A stretch of DNA of 39,748 nucleotides. It comes from Massilia horti. Lineage in GTDB: Bacteria; Pseudomonadota; Gammaproteobacteria; Burkholderiales; Burkholderiaceae_D. The notes under the pieces are model-generated. The model was not told where the DNA came from. It saw only the letters and a list, made by a program, of their open reading frames with translations, and did no database searches. Both the position numbers and the translations under genes were made by a program. The number at the start of each line of letters is the position of its first letter. Positions within the stretch are counted from its first letter, which is position 1. The stretch covers positions 1-39,748 of the forward strand of contig NZ_SPUM01000144.1 in assembly GCF_004614195.1 (NCBI RefSeq), written 5' to 3'. Shown piece by piece: positions 1 through 7,055 of this stretch.

Positions 1-7
1 GCGCCGG

Positions 8-62
8 GGTGGCACGCTCTGCAATGACCGTTAGGGTGCGCACCCGTGCGCACGCTGTACGG
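8..62 (+). repeat. REP-like element forming the left terminal inverted repeat
   Basis: This 55-base stretch matches the reverse complement of the last 55 bases of the window (39694-39748) with two mismatches. Its inner part (31-62) is a copy of the dispersed REP-like element: GTAGG/TTAGG followed by two GTGCGCAC palindromes separated by two bases, then a GCGGTACGG-like tail. The outer part (8-30) is not present at the other internal copies, so the left and right ends share more than the common element. Confidence 0.85.
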
Positions 63-78
63 CGGCGCAAAGTTTGCA

Positions 79-170
79 CGTCGTCCCCCGCGCGCGGGGA
101 CCCATGCTGAACGTCATTTCACGCGCAGCATGGATTCCCGCCAAGGGGGGCGCCGAGCCCGGGAACGACG
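79..170. repeat. Second palindromic intergenic repeat (CGTCRTTCCCG type)
   Basis: An imperfect long inverted repeat. The left arm begins CGTCGTCCCC and runs to CCATGCTGA; the right arm begins CAGCATGGATTCCCG and ends GGGAACGACG. Such REP/MITE-like palindromes around a CCATGCTG core are common in beta- and gammaproteobacterial intergenic DNA. It sits downstream of the minus-strand DUF3562-like gene and could serve as its 3' hairpin. It is unrelated in sequence to the GTGCGCAC family. Confidence 0.6.
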
Positions 171-225
171 ATTTCGGGGCTAACTATTATTGAGTCTACA
201 ACCCACTGCAATTGCCCGATGTGAG

Positions 226-510
226 CTACCCCCCGTGCCCCGATCTCAACAGCGACCGTACCCGCTTCGCGGTCAGCACCGGCAGGTAATCGGCCACGAC
301 TGCCATCCGGGCCAGGCGCGTCAGTTCGGCGCAATACAGCATGGCCACGTGCTCGGGCGGATGATGCAGCTGGGCAGCCAGGTCCAGGATTTCGGAGATG
401 TGGGCGTCGAGGGTGGCGGCTGGTGTCAGCGGCCCCTGTAATGCGGCCGACTGCTCCAGGCCGCGCATGCAGCTCACTGCGTAGGGGAATTGTTCCAGTA
501 TCAGGCTCAT
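226..510 (-). CDS. DUF3562-like small protein
   Basis: Predicted 94-residue protein. The start at 510 is chosen because GGAGGG lies 4 bases upstream; an in-frame ATG at 531 lacks such a site. The second half, with an H..EHVAMLY..EL.RL pattern followed by ADYLPVLTAKRVRSLLR, resembles the DUF3562 family found widely in Burkholderiales: short proteins of unknown function with a helix followed by a YLP[VL]...RR motif. No signal peptide or membrane segment is visible, so it is probably cytoplasmic. It is divergent from the DUF5132/HMA-like genes, leaving a 168-base intergenic region with shared promoters. Function is unknown; the family assignment is by eye. Confidence 0.7.
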   Translation of the reverse strand: MSLILEQFPYAVSCMRGLEQSAALQGPLTPAATLDAHISEILDLAAQLHHPPEHVAMLYCAELTRLARMAVVADYLPVLTAKRVRSLLRSGHGG

Positions 511-678
511 GCTGCCCTCCGCGCTGGCCAATCGCCTGCTGTAGACGCCCGGGCGCGCCGAATGTTCCGCGCCTGCGGTTCGAGCGCATCAATTGCGCCA
601 TGGGCTGAGCCGGCCGCTGTGGGGGAACGTGGCCGCGCAGGGGGTGTCAAAGCGATCATCAACGCCGAGGAGCCATGC

Positions 679-1017
679 ATGGATATTCTCAAGAGTAACG
701 TGATCGTCGGGGTCAGCGCGGCGCTTGCCGCCACTGTCCTGGTCCCGGTTCTGTTGCCGGTGGTGGTCACCGTCGGCCGGCCGGTGGCCAAATCGCTGCT
801 CAAGGGCGGCCTGATGTTGTACGAGAAAGGGCGCGAGGCAGTGGCGGTGGCCGGCGAATCGGTCGAGGACATGATGGCCGAGATCCGCGCCGAGCAGGCC
901 GGCCAGGGCGCACCCGCACCCGAGGGGCAGGCGGCGGCCGGTACCGTGGCGCCGCACGCCCAGCCTGACCAGGCCGACCGCGGCCCGCGGCCGCGCCCGG
1001 GCATGGCTGCCATATGA
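679..1017 (+). CDS. DUF5132-like membrane protein
   Basis: Predicted 112-residue protein. It starts at the second of two overlapping ATGs (675 and 679); 679 is the one in frame, with GAGGAG about 7 bases upstream. Residues 7-27 form one hydrophobic segment (IVGVSAALAATVLVPVLLPV). This is followed by a conserved-looking amphipathic stretch with RPVAKSLLKGGLMLYEKGRE and EDMMAEIRAE, the pattern of DUF5132 proteins. The C-terminal third is low-complexity Pro/Ala/Gln. The stop codon overlaps the next start (ATGA at 1014-1017), so it is translationally coupled to the HMA-like protein. DUF5132 has no assigned function; its repeated pairing here with HMA-like modules suggests a role in membrane cation handling, which is inference. 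Confidence 0.75.
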   Translation: MDILKSNVIVGVSAALAATVLVPVLLPVVVTVGRPVAKSLLKGGLMLYEKGREAVAVAGESVEDMMAEIRAEQAGQGAPAPEGQAAAGTVAPHAQPDQADRGPRPRPGMAAI

Positions 1018-1538
1018 CCATCCACGCCCATGTCGCCCATACGGTGCCGGGACGGGTGCGGTTGCGCCTGCCTGAGCATCGCGGCGACGAGGAGCTGTTC
1101 GGGCGCCTGGAACAGGAGTTGCTCGAAAGCGGGCAATTCGGGGCAGTGAGTGCCAATCCTGCCACGGCCAGCCTGGTGCTTGAATTCACGGGCACGCTCA
1201 AACAGGCCCTCGCCGTGCTGGCCGACCGGTTCCAGATGGAGGTAAAGCCCCCGCCGGCCGCGCCGCCGGCCGCGCGGGCGAGCGCGCCCTTCGATCCGCT
1301 GCGGCTGGTAACCGGACGCGATATCGATCCGATGCTCGTGGCCGGCGTGGCGTTCGGCGCGATCGGGGTGGTGCAGGCCTTTCGGGGCGCCATCCTGGTG
1401 CCGGCCATGAGCGCATTCTGGTATGCATTCAATGCATTCCGGCTGGCCAGCGAGCCGAATCGCCGTGGAGCGGCCGACGAGGTCGAAGCGCTGGCCGAGA
1501 CGGTGGGCGAGGCAGCGGGCGAGGCCGGTGCCGATTGA
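1014..1538 (+). CDS. HMA-like protein without CxxC, C-terminal membrane hairpin
   Basis: 174 residues, starting inside the stop of the upstream gene. Residues 1-80 form a ferredoxin-like HMA-type fold by pattern: a first strand with VPGRVRLRLP, a helix, then AVSANPATASLVLEF. This matches the HMA_2 subgroup rather than classical metal-binding HMA domains; there is no cysteine in the protein. A Pro/Ala linker follows. Residues 105-145 contain two hydrophobic stretches (PMLVAGVAFGAIGVVQAF and AILVPAMSAFWYAFNAF), likely a membrane hairpin. The tail is acidic. The same PGR[LV]R signature occurs in the protein at 2257-2640 and at the N-terminus of the pump at 2517-5561. Metal binding cannot be assumed without the cysteines. 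Confidence 0.75.
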   Translation: MTIHAHVAHTVPGRVRLRLPEHRGDEELFGRLEQELLESGQFGAVSANPATASLVLEFTGTLKQALAVLADRFQMEVKPPPAAPPAARASAPFDPLRLVTGRDIDPMLVAGVAFGAIGVVQAFRGAILVPAMSAFWYAFNAFRLASEPNRRGAADEVEALAETVGEAAGEAGAD

Positions 1539-1593
1539 TTGACAACGGCGTGCGGCGGGCCGCGCGCCAAACATATTGTTAGTGGAGGTTGAA

Positions 1594-2109
1594 ATGGCTG
1601 ATCCCAGACACAGAGAAGGTTCTTACCAACAGCATGCGCCCAGCGGAGCGGGCGGTCCCGGCGCGCCGCAGCCGGAATTCCACGCCGAACCACCGCACGT
1701 GACACAGGGGACGCAGGGAGCGCACGGCGGCACCGCGGCAGGGGAGATTCACGGTGGCGCGATGGAGAGCGGCCAACACATGCTGCGCGGGGCGATTGGC
1801 GCCACCGAAGATGTGGGCACCGGCCTGGTCGGTGGCGTGTCCCACATCGCCACCGACCTGGTGCACGGCGTGACCGACCTGGGCTATGAGGTGCGCAACG
1901 GCGCCACCGGCCTGATCGGCGCGGTGGGCGACATCGGCAGCGCCGCGGTCACCACCGTGACCCACCTGCTGGTGGACGTGGTCGGCGGCGTGCGGCAGGT
2001 GGTGTCGGCCGCGGTGGGCGAGCACCGCGAGACCACCAGCCGTGGGCACGAATACGGCACGACGGGCCGGCAGCAGACGGGCGGTTCCGAGCAGGGGCCG
2101 CATATCTGA
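1594..2109 (+). CDS. Gly/His-rich protein with amphipathic repeats, unknown function
   Basis: 171 residues; start chosen at 1594 behind GGAGG. The first 65 residues are polar and low-complexity (Gly, Gln, His, Pro). Residues 70-150 are a series of small-residue/valine amphipathic repeats of roughly 11 residues (VGTGLVGGVSHIATDLVHGV, then DLGYEV, GLIGAVGDIG, VTHLLVDVVGGV). This pattern suits a lipid-surface or self-assembling helix, as in phasins or LEA-like proteins, but I do not recognise a family. No cysteine, no signal peptide, no clear transmembrane helix. It lies 55 bases after the HMA-like gene and probably in the same transcript. A structural or membrane-associated partner of the cluster is possible; this is inference. 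Confidence 0.65.
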   Translation: MADPRHREGSYQQHAPSGAGGPGAPQPEFHAEPPHVTQGTQGAHGGTAAGEIHGGAMESGQHMLRGAIGATEDVGTGLVGGVSHIATDLVHGVTDLGYEVRNGATGLIGAVGDIGSAAVTTVTHLLVDVVGGVRQVVSAAVGEHRETTSRGHEYGTTGRQQTGGSEQGPHI

Positions 2110-2256
2110 GGCGTTGTTATCAATCACCGCAGCGCTGGCAGGAACGGGTGTTGTCGTACCTGCAGCGCTGCAACGTGCTGATATGCCGTGCACGGTTTGT
2201 GTGTCACACTCCTGTCATTTTTGGGCGCTAGTCTCTCGCGCATGACAGGAGCCGCC

Positions 2257-2640
2257 ATGACCTCACTTCCCAAACAATATCCCGGACGCCTGAGGCTGCG
2301 CTTCCCGCAACTGCGGGGGGCGCCGCTGGCAGCGGCCGAAGTGGCAGCGTCGCTGCGCCAGGTTACTGGCGTGGTGGCGGTCGAGGCCAGCCCGCTGACT
2401 GGCAGCCTGCTGGTGAGCTACCGGATCGACGGCAGGGCCGAAGCGCGCCTGCTGCCGGCGCTGCGCCAGGTGCTGGAGCGGCATGGTCTGTCGTGCCACC
2501 ACGAGCGCGCGCCGCGTCACGGCGCGGGCCGGGCCGCACCCGCACCCGGCATCGACGCGCTGGCGGCCAAACTGACCGGCGCGGTGGTCGACAAGCTGGT
2601 CGAACGTTCCGCTTTGGCCTTGGTCGCCGCGCTGCTGTAA
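2257..2640 (+). CDS. Small HMA-like protein without CxxC
   Basis: 127 residues; start at 2257 is supported by AGGAG 6 bases upstream, better than the ATG at 2242. Residues 5-75 match the HMA_2-type pattern: KQYPGRLRLRFP as first strand, a helix, then VVAVEASPLTGSLLVSYR. The single Cys (SCHHE) is not in a CxxC. Residues 95-127 are an amphipathic/hydrophobic tail (DKLVERSALALVAALL). The gene converges with the P-type ATPase and overlaps its 3' end by 124 bases. Its shared signature with the pump's N-terminus suggests they contact the same partner or each other, an inference from sequence similarity and adjacency. Confidence 0.75.
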   Translation: MTSLPKQYPGRLRLRFPQLRGAPLAAAEVAASLRQVTGVVAVEASPLTGSLLVSYRIDGRAEARLLPALRQVLERHGLSCHHERAPRHGAGRAAPAPGIDALAAKLTGAVVDKLVERSALALVAALL

Positions 2641-5561
2641 GGCTTGGCGCGCGCGTTCACCAGCAGCGGCACCAGCGCGCCCGCCGCGATCGCCAGCAGG
2701 TCCGGGCTGCTTAACGCCGTCAATCCCAGGCGGCGCCGCAGGCCGGGCAGCAGGTGGACCGCGCCCTGCAGCAGGCTTGACGCCACGATAGCGGCCGTGA
2801 GCAAGGGATTGGGCGGCAGATCCGCGGCAAACGGAGATTGGTGTTCGGAGCGGCAGAACAGTGCATGCGCCAGCTGGCTCAGCACGAGCGTATCGAAGCC
2901 GACCGTGCGCGCGCGCTCGCCGCTGCCATAGCGCAGCAGCCCATAGGCGTAGGAAGACAGGGTGCCGCCGGCGATCACCCCGGCCTCGCGCGCGTAGCGC
3001 AGCATGTCCGCATTGCCGACCAGGTTGGCGCGCGGGTCGCGCGGCGGGCGTTGCATCACGTCCTGCTCGGCCGGTTCCTCGGTCAGGGCGATCGCCGGCA
3101 GCACATCCGTCAACAGATTTAGCCACAGCAATTGCAGCGAGGTCAGGGGCGATTCCCCGCGCCAGGCGACCGCGCCCAGCACGACCAAAATTTCGGAGAG
3201 GTTCGACGACACGAGGAAGTGCACCGACTTGCGGATGTTGTCCGAAATCGTGCGCCCCAGCGCCACCGCGTCGAGCAAGGAGTCCAGCCGGTCGTGCTTG
3301 AGGGCCACGTCCGCCACCGACAGCGCCATGTCGGTGCCGCTGCCCATCGCGATGCCCACGTCCGCCGCGCGCAAGGCCGGGCTGTCGTTGATGCCGTCGC
3401 CGGTCATGGCCACCGTCGCGCCCGCTGCCTGCATCGCCTTGACGATGCGCAGCTTGTCGGACGGCGTGACGCGCGAAAAGATGTTCGCCTGGTTCACTGC
3501 CTGGCCCAGCAGCTCGGGCGGCATGCGGTCGAGCGCGTCGGAATTGATGACCTTGAGCTCGCCACCGTCGTTCAGGCGCAGCGCCTTGCCGATCTGGTAG
3601 GCCGTGCCGGCCTGGTCGCCGGTGAGCATCGTGGTGCGGATCCCCGCTTCGTGGAAGCGTTCGATCGTGCGCGCGGCGCCGGGCCGCAAGGGATCGGCCA
3701 GCCCGACCAGTCCGAGCCAGGTCAGGGGCGGCACGCCATCCTGTTCTGGCGCATGTTCCGGCGAAACTTCCGCGTAAGCAAAGCCGAGCACGCGCAGCCG
3801 CTCGGCCGACATCTGGCCGTTCTGGAAGAGGATCCGTTCCCGGGCCTCGGCGTCGCAGGCGCATACCTGCCCGTCCTGCACGTAGTGGTCGCACAGGGCC
3901 AGCAGGTCGGCCGGGCTGCCCTTGGCGGCCACCAGGCGCCGGCGCGGATCGGGCGTGGCATGGGTGGTGTACATGTAATTGCGGCCCTCGGCGCGCAGTT
4001 CGCTGCCCAGCAGCGGATACTCCCGGCGCAGCCGGCCCGGCTGCAGGCCGGCCCGGCGCGCCAGCTCCAGCAGCGCGCGCTCGGTGGCCGAGCTTTGCAG
4101 GGGCGATTCGGCCGAGGCCTCATGCGTGCCGGCCTCGTTGCACAACACGCATACCTGTAGCAGGCGGTCCAGTTCCTTGCGGCCGGTGATCGCGTCCTGC
4201 CCCGGCACGAACTGCTGGCGCACGGTGCGGATCGCCACCGCCGACATCTGGTTCATCGTCAGCGTCCCGGTCTTGTCCAGGCAGATGGCGGAGATGCTGC
4301 CGATGGTCTCCACCGCATGCAGGCGGCGGATCAGGACCTGGCGCGCGCGCATCTGGCGCAGCCCGCGCGCCAGCGACGTGGTCGCGACCGCGGGCAAGCC
4401 TTCGGGCACCGCGGCGACCGCCAGCGCGATCACCGACCGGAACAAGGCGCCCCCGGCCTGGCGGCGCAGCAGGCCGATGGCCAGCACGCCGCCGCACAGG
4501 GCGGTGCTGACGGCGACCAGCTGGTTGCCCAGCCGGTCCAGCTGCAATTGGACCGGAGTCAGCGGACGTTCGGTCGAGCGGGTCAGGGCCTCGATCGCGC
4601 CGGCCTCGGTGTGGCCGCCGGTGCCGACCACCAGGCCGCGCCCGGTCCCGGACGCCACCGCGGTGCCGCGATAGGCCATGTTGTCGCGCTCGGCCAGCGG
4701 CACGTCCGCCGGCAGCGCCGCAACGTTCTTGGTCACCGGCAGGCTCTCGCCGGTCAGGGCGGATTCGTCGATCCGCAGGCCGCTGGCCTGCAACAGGCGC
4801 AGGTCGGCCGCGACCCGCGTGCCCGGCGCCAGCACCAGGATATCGCCCGGGACCACGTGCGAGGACAGGATCAGCATGACCATGCCGTCGCGCAGCACGA
4901 GCACCCGGTCATCGACCAGCTCCGACAGCGAGGTGATGGTGGCCTCGGCCTGGCGCTCGGTCACGAAGCCGATCGCGGCATTGAGCACCAGCACGGCGCC
5001 GATCGCGACGGTCTCGGCCAGCGCGCCCGTCAGCAGCGACACCACGGCGGACAAGGCCAAGAGGACAACCGGCGTGTTCTGGAACTGGCTGAGCAGGATT
5101 TCGAACGAGGAGCGCTGGCGCGGCGGCAGCACAATGTTCTTGCCGTGACGTAGCCGCTGTTCGGCTTCCGCTGCCGACAGCCCGCGCCGCGCCGAGCTCG
5201 TGTAGGAGGCGAGCGCCTCGTTTGCGTCGAGCAAATGCCAGGGCGGATACAGGGTACGGTTCGACATGGCCGGCTTGGCCTGCGGTATCACCCGCGGCGG
5301 CGCCGGTGGGTCGTCGTCGGCCGCCGGCGGCACGGCCAGACCCAGCTCCCGCAGCAAGGTGTCGGCCGGGACAGCGGGCCGGAACAGCAACAGCACCCGC
5401 CCGGTAAGCGCACTGGCGACGACCTCGGTCACCGCCGGGTGCCGGGCCAGTTGCGCTTCCAGCCGGCGCTTCATGCGCTCGCTATGGTAGAGGCCGGCAA
5501 TTGCAATCCTGAGCCGGCCGGGCGCCCGGGCGATCACGCTCGCATTGGCAAACTGGTCCAT
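2517..5561 (-). CDS. P2-type cation-transporting ATPase with N-terminal HMA-like module
   Basis: 1014 residues, starting at 5561 behind AGGAG. Residues 10-75 are a cysteine-free HMA-like module (APGRLRIAIAG, then VVASALTGRVLLLF). A cation-ATPase N-domain follows (about 105-165), then the actuator with TGES, the M4 motif PEGLP, phosphorylation site DKTGTLTMNQM (Asp429), KGSP nucleotide-binding motif, MLTGDQ, and GDGINDSPAL. M6 reads NLLTDVLPA, like the NxxTD cation-binding motif of SERCA/PMR1-type pumps. The PEGLP and NxxTD motifs place it with P2 (Ca2+/Mn2+-like) rather than P1B heavy-metal pumps, which carry CPC or SPC. The substrate is therefore probably a hard divalent cation, not copper or zinc; this is inference. 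The last ~40 residues are antisense to the neighbouring gene and look non-conserved. Confidence 0.9.
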   Translation of the reverse strand: MDQFANASVIARAPGRLRIAIAGLYHSERMKRRLEAQLARHPAVTEVVASALTGRVLLLFRPAVPADTLLRELGLAVPPAADDDPPAPPRVIPQAKPAMSNRTLYPPWHLLDANEALASYTSSARRGLSAAEAEQRLRHGKNIVLPPRQRSSFEILLSQFQNTPVVLLALSAVVSLLTGALAETVAIGAVLVLNAAIGFVTERQAEATITSLSELVDDRVLVLRDGMVMLILSSHVVPGDILVLAPGTRVAADLRLLQASGLRIDESALTGESLPVTKNVAALPADVPLAERDNMAYRGTAVASGTGRGLVVGTGGHTEAGAIEALTRSTERPLTPVQLQLDRLGNQLVAVSTALCGGVLAIGLLRRQAGGALFRSVIALAVAAVPEGLPAVATTSLARGLRQMRARQVLIRRLHAVETIGSISAICLDKTGTLTMNQMSAVAIRTVRQQFVPGQDAITGRKELDRLLQVCVLCNEAGTHEASAESPLQSSATERALLELARRAGLQPGRLRREYPLLGSELRAEGRNYMYTTHATPDPRRRLVAAKGSPADLLALCDHYVQDGQVCACDAEARERILFQNGQMSAERLRVLGFAYAEVSPEHAPEQDGVPPLTWLGLVGLADPLRPGAARTIERFHEAGIRTTMLTGDQAGTAYQIGKALRLNDGGELKVINSDALDRMPPELLGQAVNQANIFSRVTPSDKLRIVKAMQAAGATVAMTGDGINDSPALRAADVGIAMGSGTDMALSVADVALKHDRLDSLLDAVALGRTISDNIRKSVHFLVSSNLSEILVVLGAVAWRGESPLTSLQLLWLNLLTDVLPAIALTEEPAEQDVMQRPPRDPRANLVGNADMLRYAREAGVIAGGTLSSYAYGLLRYGSGERARTVGFDTLVLSQLAHALFCRSEHQSPFAADLPPNPLLTAAIVASSLLQGAVHLLPGLRRRLGLTALSSPDLLAIAAGALVPLLVNARAKPYSSAATKAKAERSTSLSTTAPVSLAASASMPGAGAARPAP

Positions 5562-5755
5562 AAATCTCCTGGCCTGGGGGCGCCGGTTCGGAACTGTGCC
5601 GGGCCGCGCATTATTCCAGTCAGACGCGCCGCCAGCGGCGAAGTTCAGGCTGTCCGCGCGGGGCGCCTGACACGGCTAAAAAAAACCGACCTCAGCACAC
5701 AGAATTCCTGACACCTCCGAGCGCCCTCGTCATTTCTGCTACTCCCCTAACCGTA

Positions 5756-5935
5756 CTAGCGGGGTCTCCATAGCCTCAACACCAGTGCTGTGAGGACTGC
5801 CGAGCCGATGAACGAGCCAACGATGAGGCCATACGCTATGTCGAGATTCATGCCCGGACCAAAAATGATGATCGAAGCCCAGACAAGTACAGCTATCAAC
5901 AAGGCGGTTACGAGTGAAATGAATGTGATTTTCAT
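5756..5935 (-). CDS. Two-helix membrane protein, candidate T6SS immunity protein
   Basis: 59 residues. The start at 5935 overlaps the stop of the preceding gene (ATGA), which favours it over the upstream codon at 5959. Residues 3-25 and 36-55 are hydrophobic segments separated by a short polar loop (GPGMNLDIAY); the C-terminus is RLWRPR, so both ends probably face the cytoplasm. It is the last gene of the hcp operon and translationally coupled to the putative effector. Small membrane proteins in this position are often immunity proteins for periplasm-acting effectors, but no family is recognised and the role is inferred only from gene order. AT content here is higher than in the flanking genes. 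Confidence 0.6.
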   Translation of the reverse strand: MKITFISLVTALLIAVLVWASIIIFGPGMNLDIAYGLIVGSFIGSAVLTALVLRLWRPR

Positions 5936-6360
5936 CCGAATCGCTCCGCAATAGGACAATTGAAATACTGCCCGGCGTTACTACCGCCTGCTCGCACTAC
6001 TTCTTCCTCAAAGGAAGTGCAGTTATGAACCACAGCCCCCCATATCCACGGCTTTTCTATCAGTTCGTGCAACTTTTCATGAGCACCTTTAGGGTTAGGA
6101 AGCTTGATAGGCGAGCGACGAATCTCACGCTTGCCGTTTTCTTTCAAGTACCGCATATAGTTACTTTGAGGCATGAATTTGGGCAAATTATATGGGCCAG
6201 AGATGTGGACATACCAACTCCAGCTTTTACCGATGTGTAGTAGCGTATGGCCGCATGGGTTCACCTTATGGCCCGACACGATGACGGCACATACGTGCTG
6301 GAAGTCAGATAGTTCAAGCGGGCAGACAAGCATTGCTGCGCCCTCGTAAGGCTTGGACAT
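5932..6360 (-). CDS. Putative Hcp-associated effector, His/Cys hydrolase-like
   Basis: 142 residues; start at 6360 behind GGAGG. No signal peptide. Two conserved-looking blocks stand out: CGHTLLHIG (His38) and, 76 residues later, VHNCTSFEEE (Cys114). A His preceding an NC.SF cysteine motif is the order seen in circularly permuted NlpC/P60-like folds (LRAT, PPPDE, YiiX types), which include amidases and acyltransferases. It begins 11 bases after the hcp stop and overlaps the next gene. By position it is a cargo candidate for the Hcp tube. The catalytic assignment is a pattern match, not proof; a non-enzymatic Hcp partner is possible. Base composition is lower in GC than the neighbourhood, consistent with horizontal acquisition. 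Confidence 0.6.
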   Translation of the reverse strand: MSKPYEGAAMLVCPLELSDFQHVCAVIVSGHKVNPCGHTLLHIGKSWSWYVHISGPYNLPKFMPQSNYMRYLKENGKREIRRSPIKLPNPKGAHEKLHELIEKPWIWGAVVHNCTSFEEEVVRAGGSNAGQYFNCPIAERFG

Positions 6361-6371
6361 ATCGCCTCCGG

Positions 6372-6863
6372 TTAGCACACTTTCTGGGCTGAACAATCCC
6401 AGCCCCCGAGGGTGCTTCCCTCAGTGCCGCCCCGGATGCTTTGGCGCGTGTAGGCCCACTTAATTCTGGCATAGGCAATCTGGACCCGTTCGACGATGAT
6501 CCCACCTTCACCGCTGTCAGGGGTGATGCTTGCAATAATCAGGTTTTCAAGTTCGATTTTGAAGTAGGGAATGGGCTTGCCGTCGCCGTCAGCCCGCAGG
6601 AACTCAAAAACCGCTTTCGGCAGGGTCTTCCCCGCTGCACAGGTTTGCAAGAGGACAGGGGAAGCCAAGTCAGCAAGCTTGGTGAAGTTGATGGGGTACA
6701 GGTCGGCTCGCCCGGTGGTATGGCCCCCTGCTGTTGATAGCACCCCGGCTCTGGGCTGGTGGACTGCGTACAGGACGTTATTCACTTCGATCCAGTTTCG
6801 GTGGCGCTCGTCCTCCGACTCGCCGTTGATGCCATCGATCTTCAGGTACGCGTCACTTGCCAT
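6372..6863 (-). CDS. hcp: Hcp family type VI secretion tube protein
   Basis: 163 residues, the usual Hcp length; start at 6863 behind GGAGG. The N-terminal YLKIDGINGES is the Hcp hallmark (compare FLKIDGIKGES in known Hcps), and the C-terminus IVERVQIAYARIKWAYT matches the last strands of the Hcp barrel. In family members six Hcp subunits form a ring, rings stack into the inner tube, and small effectors ride in the lumen. No other type VI structural gene is in the window, so this is an orphan hcp that would use a sheath and baseplate encoded elsewhere. Two genes follow on the same strand with an 11-base gap and then an overlap, the arrangement of an Hcp-effector-immunity operon. Confidence 0.88.
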   Translation of the reverse strand: MASDAYLKIDGINGESEDERHRNWIEVNNVLYAVHQPRAGVLSTAGGHTTGRADLYPINFTKLADLASPVLLQTCAAGKTLPKAVFEFLRADGDGKPIPYFKIELENLIIASITPDSGEGGIIVERVQIAYARIKWAYTRQSIRGGTEGSTLGGWDCSAQKVC

Positions 6864-6998
6864 TCTTGCCTCCGTCATAAGGTTGAATGGCAATTCTTGC
6901 CTGACTGCGTAGCGGGGACGTTGGCAACGGTCAGGAGGTCAAGCGAGGAAGATCAACGGGTAGATATTTGCACTGAGAAATATCCCAAAAAAATGCAC

Positions 6999-7029
6999 TT
7001 GACCTTCCCATCGTTGGAAGCACTATCCT
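6999..7029 (+). promoter_or_regulatory. CueR-type (MerR family) copper-responsive promoter
   Basis: A -35 box TTGACC (6999-7004) and a -10 box TATCCT (7024-7029) are separated by exactly 19 bases, the over-long spacing that MerR-family activators correct by DNA distortion. Inside the spacer is the dyad CTTCC-N7-GGAAG, very close to the E. coli copA operator bound by CueR. The start codon of copA follows at 7056. No cueR gene is in the window, so the regulator must be encoded elsewhere. Confidence 0.85.
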
Positions 7030-7055
7030 GCGTGTATGGGAACAAGGAGAAGGAC

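Noticed and set aside
119..601. Long minus-strand open frame (160 codons) over the DUF3562-like gene
   Set aside because: It is in another frame, Arg/Pro/Gly-rich, lacks a ribosome site and crosses the palindromic repeat at 79-170. The 226-510 frame has a Shine-Dalgarno and family-like sequence.
226..5561. Ferrosome or magnetosome gene cluster
   Set aside because: The pump has P2 motifs (PEGLP, NxxTD) rather than the P1B-6 type of ferrosome pumps, and no magnetosome proteins are present. Only a loose analogy is kept in the findings.
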